Below, one piece after another: positions 35,105-46,330 of a stretch of 64,000 nucleotides of DNA. Each line of letters opens with the position of its first letter. Positions within the stretch are counted from its first letter, which is position 1. The DNA lies in NCBI GenBank assembly GCA_028571685.1, contig CM053141.1, positions 131,344,833-131,408,832 of the forward strand, given 5' to 3'. The notes under the pieces were generated by a model. It made no database searches. It was given only the letters and a program-made list of their open reading frames with translations, and had not been told where the DNA came from. This stretch comes from Heterohyrax brucei (Eukaryota > Chordata > Mammalia > Hyracoidea > Procaviidae). Made by a program: the position numbers and the translations under genes.

Positions 35105-37034
35105 GAATGATCGTTAGCAAAATTTTACTTGTGCATGATATTAATAAAAATGTTCAGTAATTGCTGCATTATTTTGGGTCACCTTCTTTGGAATGGGTGC
35201 AAATATGTATCTTTTCCAGTTGGTCGACCAGGTGGCTGTTTTCCAATTTTTTTGGCATAAATGAGTGAGCATGTTCAGTGCTGCATCTATTTGTTGAAAT
35301 CATATTCCGCCGATTGGTATTCTGCCAATTGCTGGAGCTTTGTTTTTCCCCTGTGCCTTCAGTGCAGCTTCCCTCAGTACCATCAGTTCTTGAGTATAAA
35401 CTACCTCCTGTGATGGCTGGATGTTGACCAGTTCTTTTGGGTACAGTGACTATGTATTTCTTTCAGTTTCTCTTGATACTTACGTTGTCATTCAGCTTTT
35501 TCCCTATAGAATCCTTTAATGGAACTTTAGACTGGAATCTTTTATTCGGTTCTTGCAGCCTGAGAAACACCAGGTAGGTTTTTTCCTTTTCATTTTTTAT
35601 CTCCAATTGTGTGCACATTTCATAATAATATTATATACTTTCTCTTCTTCTGTTTTGAAATCTTCTGTTGAACTCCTTAACTCCTTTTCTTCCTTTCTCT
35701 TTTGCTACTCTGTGCTCAAGAACAACTTTCAGAATCTCTTCTGACATCCATTTTGGTCTTTTCTTTTTTCCCACCTTTTTAATGACCTCTTGCTTTATTC
35801 ATGTATGATGTCTTTAATGTCATTTCACAACTCATCTGCTTTTCCATCATTAGTGTTCAGTGTGTCAAATCTATTATCGAGACAGTCTGTAAGTTCAAGT
35901 GAAATGTACTCAAGGTTGTACATTGGCTCTTGTGGACTTGTTCTCATTTTCTGAACGTCAACTTCAACTTGCATATAAGTAATTGATATGCAAGTCCCCT
36001 TGCTCTGACTGATGGTATTGAGTTTTTCATCATCTCTTTCTACAGATGTAGTCAGTTTTATTCCCACGTATTCCACATAGCACGGTCACGAGTATATGGT
36101 CATTGTTCATAATGTTGAAAAAAAAATATTTGCAATGAAGAGGTTGTTGGTCTTGAAAAATTCTATCATGCAATCCCAGCATCTTTTCTATCACAAGGTC
36201 TTGTTTTCCAACTACCAGTCCTTCTTCATTTCCAGGTTTGGCATTTGAATCACCAGTGATTATCAGTGCATCTTTGGTCAAATTCAGACTGAAGAAGCTG
36301 GTAAAAATCTTTAGTTTCATCTTTAGTCTTGGTGGTTGGTACGTAGATTTGAATAGTAATTATATGAACTGGTCTTCCTCCTATGTGTATGGATATTATT
36401 CATCACTAGCTGTGTTATACTTCAGGATAGATCTTCAAACGTTCTCTTTACAATAAATACCACACCATTCCTCTTCAATTTGTCATTCCCAGCATAGTAG
36501 ACTTCATGGTCGTCTGATTAGAGTGACTAATCCGGTTCATTTCAACACATTAATGCCTAGAATATTAATATTTATGCTTTGCATTTCTTTTTTTTTATAA
36601 TTTCTGATTTTCTTAGGTTCATACCTTATACATTCGACAGTTGTATCAATAGATGTTTGCATTTGTTTTTTCTCATTTTGATTACTGCCATATTAGCACA
36701 TGAAAGTCCCAAAAGCTTTCCTCCACCATCATTGAGACCAGCGCAATTTGGAAGAAGCAGCTGTTCCTGTCATATCTTGAGTGCCTTTCAATCTGAGTCA
36801 CTCATCTCTGGCACTATATCAGATAGTGATTCACTGCTATTCATAAGGTTTTCATTGGCTAACTTGTTTCAGAAGTAGACTGTAAGGTCCTTCTTCCTAG
36901 GTTCTTTTAGAATGTAAGCGCAGCTGAAATTGTCCATCATAGGTGACCCTGCTGTTACTTGAAGCTGGTGGTAATAGCTTCAGCATCACAGCACCATGCA
37001 AATCCTTATAAGACAGACTGACAGATGTGTGGGG
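35105..37034 (-). mobile_element. RTE1-type LINE, 5' half, antisense, includes endonuclease
   Basis: Runs from the mid-RT region (GAATGATCGTTAGC at its left) back to the intact 5' end (CAGATGTGTGGGG at 37034). The open frame 36030-36320 on the - strand keeps ITGDSNAKPGNEEG, the catalytic GDxNAK motif of the APE-type endonuclease, and NKTDYIC. It is the only copy here that reaches the RTE1 5' end. Multiple frame breaks. Confidence 0.9.
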
Positions 37035-37106
37035 TTTACTCCTTTACTATCATTTTAAATAAGATTTTGGGAAGAAGATGCTAACTGGGTAGGATCACTT
37101 CATCTT

Positions 37107-38844
37107 TTTTTAATTTTATTTTTTTATTAATTACAGTAAAATAATAAAATTTCTGACACCTATCAATTATCTCATCTATAATAAACCCTCAGCCTCCCAC
37201 CCACCCATATAGCTAGCACAGTCAATTTTCTTCTGTGAATAATTCTCTCGTTCAGTCCTTGTAACAGGGGTCTCATATAACATTTGTCCTTTTGACACTG
37301 GTTGGTTTTACTCAGCATGATCTCTTCCAAATGAGACCATGTCATGAAATGTTTTCTAAAATAGTCATTGTTTTTTATCGTAGCATAGTGTTCCATTGAG
37401 TATATATACCACAGTTTGCTTATCCATTCATCTGTTGTTGGGCATAGGGGTTGATTTCAACTTTTTGCTGTTGTGGACTGTGCTGCCACAAACATTCATG
37501 TATAAGTGTCTGTTCGTGTGACAACCTTTGTTTATGAAGGATAAACACCAAGCAGTGTAATTACAGGATCAATTACAGATATATCTATTTCTGGCTTTTT
37601 AAAGAAGCACCAGATTATTTTCCAAAGTGTTTGGACCATTTTGCAATCCCACCAGCAGTGTAGGAAAGTTCTAATTTCTCCACAGCCTCTGTAGCATTTG
37701 TTGTTTTGTGTTTTTTGCATCATGGCCAGCCTTGTTAGGGTGAGGTAGTATCTCATCATAGTTTTGATTTGAATTTCTTTAATAGCTAGTGATCGTGAGC
37801 AATTTTGTGTGTGTCTTTCAGCTCCCTAGATATCCTCTTTAGAGAAATGTCTGTCTGTCTACTTCACTCATCGCTTAATTGGATTATTTATCCTTTCCTT
37901 GTTGATATTTTGTAATACCCTATGTATTATGGAGATCACATGCTGGTCTGACATATAGTTGCTAAATATTTCTTCCCATTCTGTAGGTGGTCTTTTAATT
38001 CTTTTGATGAAGTTTTTGGATGAACAAACATGTTTGATTCTTAGTAGTTCCCATTTATCTATTTTCTGTTGATCATACTTTGTTGGTCAGATTTTGAAGT
38101 CTGACTATACTGTGTATTAAAACTTCCATTGTTGATCCTATTTTATCTTGGATAAGCTTGATCGTTTTAGATTTTATGTTTAGGTCTTTTATCCAGTTTG
38201 AGTTAGTTTTTGCCTAAGGTATAAGATATGGGTTTTGCTTTAATTTTTTGCAAATGGATATCAAATTTTGCCAGCACCATTTGTTAAAGAGACCGTTCTT
38301 AACCTAGTTTAAAATCTTGGAGACTTGGTCAAATATCAGCTGTTTGTAGGAGAATGGTGGCATCTCTGGTGTCTCAAATCTACTGCATTGGTCTATGTGT
38401 CTCTTTTTGTACCAGTACCATGAAGTTTTGACTACTACGGCAATGTAATAGGTTCTAAAGTCAGGTAGTGAGACACCTCCCAGTGTGTTCTTCTTCTTCA
38501 GTAGTGCTTTACTTATCTGAGGTTTCTTCCCTTTCCAAACAAAATTGATGATTTGTTTCTCCGTCTCATTAAAAACTGTCATGGGATTTATATTGGTATT
38601 TCATTATATAAGTAGATTGCTTTGGGTAAAATAGATGTTTTTCACAACGTTGAGTCTGCCTATCATAAGCAGGGTAGACTACTCTGTTTATGTAAGTCTC
38701 TCTTAGTTTCTTGTAGTAAGGTCTTGTAGTTCTCTTTTTAAAGGTCTCTTATTTCTCTAGTCAGATTTATTCCTAGGTATTTTATCTTCTTTGGGGCTAT
38801 AGTAAATGTTTCTTAAGAAACATGTGTGAGACTCCATTAGTTGG
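37107..38844 (-). mobile_element. L1 ORF2 3' part, antisense, with 12-bp target duplication
   Basis: Antisense L1 with T-rich left end (its poly-A tail). - strand frames include FVWKGKKPQISKALLKKK (38304-38582), RGCGEIRTFLHCWWDCKMVQ (37532-37759) and MEHYATIKNNDYF (37172-37396), the ordered C-terminal part of L1 ORF2. It is 5'-truncated and broken. TCACTTCATCTT occurs at 37095-37106 and 38845-38856, a perfect target-site duplication. Confidence 0.92.
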
Positions 38845-38856
38845 TCACTTCATCTT

Positions 38857-39716
38857 AAAACAGAAAGCTTATTCTTAATTTTTTTTTATCTTTAATGTCT
38901 CCCACAAGATCAAGCTAGTAATACTTATACACAAAATGCTTATTGAACCTAACTGAGCACACAGAACAACAAAACAAATCGTGCTATAGCTTTTTTTTTG
39001 CTTACCAAAAACATTCCAAACAAAAAACCCATTGTTATAGAATCTGTTCATATTACCTATCAAATACTTACTTTATTTATTAGTCTTGTTCATTTATTTT
39101 TAAATGCAGTTTACTTCCAAAGCACAGGGCAAGATTTGCCACCTCTGTGCATATTACCAAATTAAGCAGTAAAAATGTATTTTGTTTCTAAAAAGAAAAA
39201 AACAAAAAAGTCAAAACAATTTCTAGTGAAAAGGTCAAACTTCATATAAGTTTGTATCCTCCATCTTTACTTTCTAACACAGATATTCGGATGTTAATGA
39301 TTTTGTTATTGTGATTTTTAAGTCTCTGTTCCAGAGTATGCTAGCTGCCAGAGAAAATTATTTCTTCTTGTTTTGTCTAAGAGCCAAAGGTTTTGGCTGG
39401 GCACATTGAAACATATGTAAAAGTCTATGTTTCCCAGAACCCCTTGTACATAGGTGACTCAATTTTGGCTGCTAAGATATCAGCAAATGTGACATATTAC
39501 CCTTCATTGTCTACTAAAATGGTGTATGTATGGTTTCCCTACACTTTTCCATTCTTCCTCTTGAATTGTACATATAAAATCTGGATTTCTGGCTATTAAT
39601 TTCAATGTCAAAGTGATGGCTACAGCTTAGAGTGGCAGAGCAGAATGTTAGACTGAGACTGAATCTCTTATAATATCAAGATGCTGCCATACATAGCCTG
39701 TATTACTTACCTCTTG
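38857..39716. other. unassigned intronic sequence
   Basis: A-rich patch near 39190-39210; nothing else recognised. Confidence 0.5.
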
Positions 39717-39862
39717 ATGGAGCCCCAGTTGCACAGTGGTTAAGAGCTTGACTGCTAATCAAAAAGTCGGCAGTTCTAATCCACCAGCTGCTGCTTGGAT
39801 ACTCTGTGGGTCAACTATAGAGTCACAATGAATCAGAATTTACTGGATAGCAATGGGAATAG
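39717..39862 (+). mobile_element. AfroSINE, sense
   Basis: GGAGCCCCAGTTGCACAGTGG with a good A-box-like region, GCAGTTCTAATCCACC as B box, then GTCACAATGAATCAG. The middle is shortened. Confidence 0.88.
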
Positions 39863-39887
39863 AAACGTGTTATGTAAGAGAAAAGTA

Positions 39888-40042
39888 TAAACCCACTGCT
39901 CTTGAGTCAATTCTGACTCATAGCAGCCCTGTAAACAGGGTAGAACTGCCCCATAGAGTTTCCAAGGACCACCTGGTGGATTTGAATTGCCAACCTTTGG
40001 GTTAGCAGCTGTAGCACTTAAGCCACTTATGCCACCAGAATA
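39888..40042 (-). mobile_element. AfroSINE, antisense, well preserved
   Basis: ACTCATAGCAGCCCTG, GTAGAACTGCCCCATAGAG and TTATGCCACCAGAATA. It lies 25 bases from the sense copy at 39717, forming a close inverted pair. Confidence 0.88.
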
Positions 40043-41439
40043 GACTTAGTCCCTTCATTTTTCATTAGAATCAGGGCTGTTCCATTATATCAATCGTATA
40101 CTGTATCAAAACTACTTACAAGAAAGGGGAGAAAAAACGATATAATAGAAGCATATTATTACGGTAGTTAGATCCTTTCAGATTGCAGAAAAGACACGCT
40201 TAGTTGGTCTAGTCAAGGAGGACAAAGGAAAATGGTACAGCTATTTCAGTAGCTGATTGGCCAAGTTTCTAAGTCAATAATATTGTCAGATAAATAATAG
40301 TTACTCTTGGAATCCAAAAACAACTCTGAGAACCAGAAGCAAAATATTCTCTGGAAGAAAGCATTTAGTGCTCGCTAGCTGAGCAACTCTTTCATACTTG
40401 TTGCTGGGCCTTTTCCAAGGTCAAGAGGGGCTTGAGTCACTCCAGTTTTTTTTAAATTTCATCTAGATTCTTTAAATAAAAAAGAAAGTCAAAGCAGGGT
40501 TAACCAAATACTGTGTTTATGGAAATGTTTTCATTTATTAAACTGTTTCTAATACAATTTGGTAGATCTTACTTTCACAAGATCAGTGGGATTACTAATA
40601 AACGTTAATCCATAAGTGTGTAACAATTACTATGATCTGACAATGGAGTATAAAGTCTCATGCTCCATGGTAAAGAACTACTTATTTCAGTGCTATTGTT
40701 AATCACTGTGATTAATAGGGGAAAAGCTCTTGTGTCAGCCTTCATTTGAATTGAGCCAGTGAGCATTGAAAAATAGTTATGACTAGATAGTACTCTTACT
40801 TGCCTTGTCTCCTGGTAGAATTTTCTGTGGCTACCGTTCATTTCTGTCTTCTGTTGTTTGACACTGATGATGCATATTTAAAATGCAGTTGTTTTCGTAC
40901 ATCGATCTTAAAGATTTTAGAATTCATAAATGTTCTTGTATAGGGTTAAGTTGGTGTTGAATTTCTCTTTTCTTTTAATTAAGTTTGCCATTGAAATTCT
41001 TATACTTGAGAATGGTTGATGAGGTCCTAAAGAAAAAAAAAAAACACTCAAATTGAAAGATGGTTTGCATTCTTAAGGCAATTGTACTACATATTACTCA
41101 GTTTTTAATTAAACAAGTTAAATGGGATTTAGAACAGTTACAGACACATCTAGTACTAGACAAATCTTTAAAGACAAATGTGCATATAAACTACTTTATT
41201 TGAGGTCCTCCAGAGACTGTCTGTAATCTAAGCTGTGGATGATGCATTCACGAGTCAGTTGACATAGGCAGAGAGTTTAATGGTTCTCAACACATCCTTA
41301 TTTTTGCTTTCCTTCCTCTTTATTTAATCCCCTTTTGGGATGCCTAGTGTTGGTGGTGTTGAAAACCTTGCAAATAGGACCCAAACTGGGAAAGCTGAGT
41401 AGAGATGGAAGTGAGAGCAAGAAATGATTTTCCTCCCTT
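40043..41439. other. unassigned intronic sequence
   Basis: 1.4 kb without a recognised element, apart from a short A run near 41030. Confidence 0.5.
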
Positions 41440-41640
41440 AAGATTGCATTCATTCACATCTTTTACTCAGCAAATTTTTCTTGAGCACCACCTATGTACA
41501 GTAATTATTCTCTCTGCCAGGAAATTTGTGCTGGATGGAATCCAGCAGAAAATTCATACTGAGGTTGTTTGAGAAAAGCACTCATAAACAGCTAATCCTG
41601 CCACAGTAAGGAGAATGTAATACTGAAGATACAAAGCAAC
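41440..41640 (-). mobile_element. L2 3' end, antisense
   Basis: CATTCATTCACATC, then CAGCAAATTTTTCTTGAGC and ACCTATGTACAG follow the reversed L2 terminus. Decayed. Confidence 0.5.
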
Positions 41641-42739
41641 ATAAGGCATAGGAGAATTACCTAAATTTTCTTTTGAAACCACTAGTAGACCTATTTTTCT
41701 CTTTGATTCCACTGTAATTATCCCCTTGGGGTCATTTCTGCTTTTACTCTTTGTGGTTTAAGATTTATAGAAGTAGTAAAAACTGACTGTTGATTCATAT
41801 GAATGATTTGGATCATACCATTTACTTTCCTCTAATTCTGCTTTCTTTTACTAAAATATTTGGGGATATTTTCCTAAGTGTAAAAACTTTGAGCCTGTGT
41901 GATTGCTAAGTTTTATCTATCATTGTTTAGATTTATTCTGCAGTCTGACCATAGTTTCCTGTGTGTGAGGCTGAGGAAGACCTGGCATCACCCAACACAA
42001 CACCTTCCATTATCTTTTCTTCAAAATTCTTTTTGTTTCACTGCATTAGCAAAGTCCTCTGGAGACCAAGTACCTACAATTACTTGGACAGATGATCTGA
42101 TTATCATTTGTAAAATGTATAATTTTTCCTTGCACCTAAATGTTAAGTGTGGATATCATTACACTAACTGCTAATTGATTGTTACTGATAGCCTTCTCAT
42201 CTCCAAATACTCTGCAAAAACTTTGTCCTTCCAGAACCACTTTCTCTGATTTGGTTGTCTGTTCAATTCCACCAGCCCTGTGGTTAAGATTCCCTCTGTT
42301 GCAATGTGATATCTTGAAATAGTTTAAGCGAAACAGAGAAGTGTAATTATAAAGATACAGTGGATTCTTTGTCTGGCTAATTTATTCGTGTCTCACTTGG
42401 CTGCAGTAACATCTAACTGGCCAAATAAATAAACTCTGGTATCATTCAGTATGTTCTACACATGGAAGCTGTTTGAATTACTTCATTTATTTCTACCTAA
42501 CTTTATTTAACTAATGTTAAGTGTGTATTTTATTTTTAAATGATAAAATATTTCACATACAATGGAAAATAGATTACTAAGACAAATACAACCCAGGCTT
42601 AACGTTTTGTATAATTAGATCAGGTTTTAAATGAAAGAAAATGTGTCAGCTATACTGGATGCCTCCCAACATCCATTCCTCTTTCTCCTTACCTAAGATA
42701 AAAACAGCCCTTAATTTTATGTGTATTATTTATTTTCAT
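41641..42739. other. unassigned intronic sequence
   Basis: Nothing recognised. Confidence 0.45.
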
Positions 42740-43000
42740 GTTACATAAACTATATATACATAAACAGTATATAGATACCAATATATTTCTTGTAGACCTT
42801 TTTGTACCCCAACCTTATAATTTTGGGATATATTTCTGCTGATAATATATAGCTCTGGTTAATCTGTTTTAACTTTTCTATATTTAAGAGTCCCAGTGAT
42901 ACAATGATTAACTGGTCCACTGCTGAATGGAAAGTTGGCAGTTTCAACCCATTGGCTGATCTGTAGGAGAAAGATATGGCAGTCTGCTTCTGTAAAGTTG

Positions 43001-43820
43001 TTGTTAGGTGCTTGTTGTGATTGAATTGTGTCCCCCTAAAATGGACGTCAGTTTGGCTAAGCCATGATTACCGGTATTGTGTGACTGTCCACCATTTTGT
43101 CATCTTATGTGACTTTTTTATGTATTGTAAATCCTACCTCAGTGATGTTAATGAGGCAGGATTACAGGCAGTTATGTTAATGAGCCAGGACTCAATCGAT
43201 AAAGTTAGATTGCATTTTGAGTCAATGCCTTTTGAGATATAAAAGAGAAAACTGAGCAGAGAAACAGAGGGACCACATTACCACCAAGCAAGAAGAGTCA
43301 GGAGTGCACATCCTTGGGACCTGAGATCCTCGTGCCGAGACACTCCTAGATCAGTGGAAGACTGATGGCAAGGACCTTCCTTCAGAGTCAACAGTAAGAA
43401 AGCCTTCCCCTAGAGCTGGGACTCTGTATTCATGCTCTATGCTACTAGACTGAGAGAATAAATTCGTTCTTTAAAGCCATTCGCTTATGGTACTTCTGTT
43501 ATAGCAGCGTTAGGTAACTAAGGCAGTGTTGTTGAGCCAGTGCTGACTCGTAGTGGCCCTACAATGGAATTATTCTGCCTGATCCTGTGCCATCCTCACA
43601 AACACTGCTATGTTTGAGCACGTTGTTGCAGCCGTGTGCTACCCCATTTTGTTACGGGTCTTTCTCTTTTCACGGATACCCTACTTTGTCAAGCATGATG
43701 ACTTTCTCCAGGAACTGGACCTTCCTGATAGCATGTTCAAAATATGTGAAATGAAGTACCATCCTTACTCCCAGCGAACATTCTGGCTGCACTTCTCGCA
43801 AGACAGATTTCTTCATCCTT
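43001..43820 (-). mobile_element. RTE1-type 3' end, antisense, inside the SINE, split by an LTR
   Basis: TTGTTAGGTGC at the left is the antisense terminus. After the LTR it continues with GTGCTGACTCGTAGTGG and CTGATCCTGTGCCATCC to CACTTCTCGCAAGACAG. About 300 bases of RTE1 in total, 5'-truncated. Confidence 0.85.
43013..43525 (+). mobile_element. solitary LTR, MaLR-like, sense
   Basis: An LTR fossil of about 510 bases from TGTTGTGATTGAATTGTG to AACTAAGGCA. It is the longest sense copy of the family, with GAGATATAAAAGAG as TATA-like region and GAATAAATTC near the end. It is the innermost and so youngest layer of the nest. Confidence 0.75.
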
Positions 43821-44485
43821 AGAAACTATGGGACAGTTCTACTCTGTCCTACAGGGTCACTGTGAGTTGGAATTAATTTGATGGTGGATAATGGGGTACT
43901 CTGTATTTACTTAATCACTTATTAGTAGATATTTAGGCTATTTTCATTTTTTTTATTTTTTATTAAATAAAAAATGAAAGTGTACATACTCTGTGCTTAC
44001 AATATTGGGTTAAGATAGGAGGAGTACACAAGTTGTGTCAAAGTTCCGTTAATATTGATCCTCTTACTAATGTGTATTGTCACCAATTTCTAACAACTAT
44101 CTAATCTAAACCATCGCCCCTCACCCTCCCACCTTCCCACCTTCCCCCACCCTTGTAGCTGTCAAAGAGTCTTTTATGTATGAGTATACCCTCAGCTAGA
44201 CCTTCTCCAGGATAATCTTCCCTGCTTCCTAAAAGACGTAGATCATAGGTTATATATGTAACTTATCCAAGTTGTAGGTTACTGTCAAAAGTTTGACAAA
44301 CTGACTGGATTTATATTTGTACTAGTGATGTGTGAAGTTCTTATTAATCTACATTATCACTAACAATTGTAATTCTCACATTGTTTTATTTTACCAAAGT
44401 TAATTTTAGTATGAAATACTGTGTGATCTTCAGTTTGCATTACCTTGATAACCAGTGAGACAGAGCCTATTTTCAGGGACGCTTG

Positions 44486-45550
44486 ACATTTGGTGATCCC
44501 ACTATAGCCTTGCATTGTATAACTTCCTTTCCTACAACATCTGATTGCATATACATCCAGGGTCCCAGCCCAGAATAAGGAGTGATAGTCGAATACATAA
44601 AATACTGAGGAGTCACAGCGATGGGTAGATATTCACAATTTTTTTCAGATGTACACTTTTAAATGCTAAGAAAAACATCTATTACATTTTTTAACATAGC
44701 GTTGGTGCATACCTTGGCATCTGCTATTTTCTAGTCTCTCCCTTAGAATGTAAATTGCCTCTGAGGAGATGACAGGAGTTGGGACTGAGAGTGTAGGTAA
44801 AGACACTGGCCTGAGGCCGGGGGAATTGCATCTCAGAGTAACCAGAGGAGATGCGTGTCTTGTTGGTTTTATGGTTTCTATTTACTGTGAAAAGTGGAAG
44901 AAAGCTGCAAATGTAACATTTGTTGAGAGCAGAGGTTTGAAATTTGCAGTCTCTAGAAGCAAAAGTGAAGAAATATCCTCTGGGAAGTGAAACAAAGGTT
45001 ACCTCTGAACAACAGGAAGGTAGAAAATCCGTGAATGCTGTTGTTAATGATTTATGCAGCGAGTACAACATCCACATCACATAATGTCCTGTTTCACAAA
45101 ACAGATGGTGGACACTAAGTAATTCGTGACTATAAAGCAATTCCTTGTTCACCAGTGTTTCTGATGTGGGCTTAGTCTCCTCCTCAAGAGAACTTGGGAC
45201 AGACAGTTGCACTTTGGCAATTAGGTATGTAAGTATTTGTTTAACATCAGGCCCTTCCAATAGATTCTCTGTTTCCGGAGGGTGGTTTTTTTATTTTGTT
45301 GTTTAGTTGGTTTTGTTTTAACGTTTTTGGTGTTTATTAAACACTCAGGAGATAAAAATATAGTACATGGAACTCTAAAAAGAATTTATAGGAAGGCCTT
45401 AAAAAGGGATGGAAACTAATCAGACACTATAAAATGATCAGGATCCCTGAAAATTATGTATTCATCTCTGTAAATGAGCTCCACATCCCTCCCAGTAAGG
45501 TACTTTTCTCTCCTTTACTGTAGAAATTTAATAATGTATAAGGCTTATAG
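44486..45550. other. unassigned intronic sequence with a 178-codon antisense open frame
   Basis: An uninterrupted - strand frame at 44724-45260 is the longest non-repeat, non-PRR16 frame in the window. I see no domain, no membrane segment pattern and no splice context that would support a gene. Probably chance. Confidence 0.4.
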
Positions 45551-45593
45551 CCATGAGTCAGATCCGACTCGACGGCACTTGGCTGGCTTGGCT
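45551..45593 (+). repeat. 43-bp hairpin micro-retroposon with perfect 11-bp target duplication
   Basis: Starts CCATGAGTCAGATCCGACTC, then GACGGCACTT and a GGCTGGCTTGGCT tail. AAGGCTTATAG flanks it exactly (45540-45550 and 45594-45604). The hairpin arm pair is GAGTC/GACTC (45555-45570). The target duplication shows this is a complete, very short retroposition event. Confidence 0.85.
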
Positions 45594-45867
45594 AAGGCTT
45601 ATAGTAGATAACCTCTCCAGGTGACAGAGTGTGCACTTTCCCTATGGATCTCCCTTTGTTTAGGTGGCCTATCTGTTTAATTTCTACATGCCCAGAGCTA
45701 GAGCATTTACCGTCTACTCTATGGTACATTTTTATGCATAAATCTTTTTTACCTTGTTTCCTTCTAGAATTTCTGATAAAATGGGTCATTAAAAAATGGA
45801 AATACCTTCAAAAATTAAGTAGGAAAACAAAAGTGTTGTATCACGTATCTATACCAAAAAATTAACC

Positions 45868-46330
45868 CTTGATGAATTTATGTAACAATTATTTCCTGAG
45901 CACCCTTTAAGGGTCCCTCATTCCTTTATACCTTTAAGATACAATAGTAAACAAACAAACAAACAAACCCAGAGGTCCTGCTGTCATATATATTAGAGTC
46001 TAGAGGAGCAACATTATTCCAGTGTTCACACTGCAACTATTACACGTATAATTAGGAAATGAGTTAGTACTCAGAATGAAAAAAGTTTAGTTCCTTGTTA
46101 ATTCTTAGATGATTAATTAGACCCATATGGAATATTTCAGTGATACAGGAAAGTATTATTCCATGAGTGACTCCTGAGCTAAGATTTAAAGATCTGTAGA
46201 AGTTGATTAGACTAAGAGGGGAAGGAAGGACATTCTTGGAAGAAACATCAATGTATGAAAACATCCTGTGGCAAGAAGCAGAATGGCAATTATGAAGGTC
46301 TAAAAGAAGACTAAACAAGTTACCAAAAAG
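45868..46330 (-). mobile_element. L2 3' part, antisense
   Basis: CAATTATTTCCTGAGCACC, then GATACAATAGTAAACAAAC, and further on GAGCTAAGATTTAAAG and GGACATTCTTGGAAG follow the reversed L2 order. Old. Confidence 0.55.

Larger units (their letters stand above)
42887..43900 (+). mobile_element. AfroSINE, sense, split by an RTE1 piece
   Basis: The first half (AGAGTCCCAGTGATACAATG to CTGCTTCTGTAAAG) ends near 43000. The second half (AACTATGGGACAGTTCTAC) resumes at 43821. CTATATTTA (42878-42886) and CTGTATTTA (43901-43909) flank it as a near-perfect target duplication. It is inserted in old L1. Confidence 0.8.
42740..44485 (-). mobile_element. old L1, antisense, split by a nested insertion block
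   Basis: Antisense L1 ORF2 3' region at 42740-42886 (TTTTGGGATATATTTCTGC) resumes at 43901-43945 (GTAGATATTTAGGCTATTTT) and again around 44285-44485 (CAGTTTGCATTACCTTGATA). 43946-44284 resembles an L1 3' UTR and may be a further insert. The main gap is the SINE block 42887-43900. Confidence 0.5.

Noticed and set aside
44724-45260. 178-codon open frame on the - strand
   Set aside because: No recognisable domain or motif, no splice or promoter context, and composition like the surrounding intron. Chance open frames of this size are possible in 64 kb.
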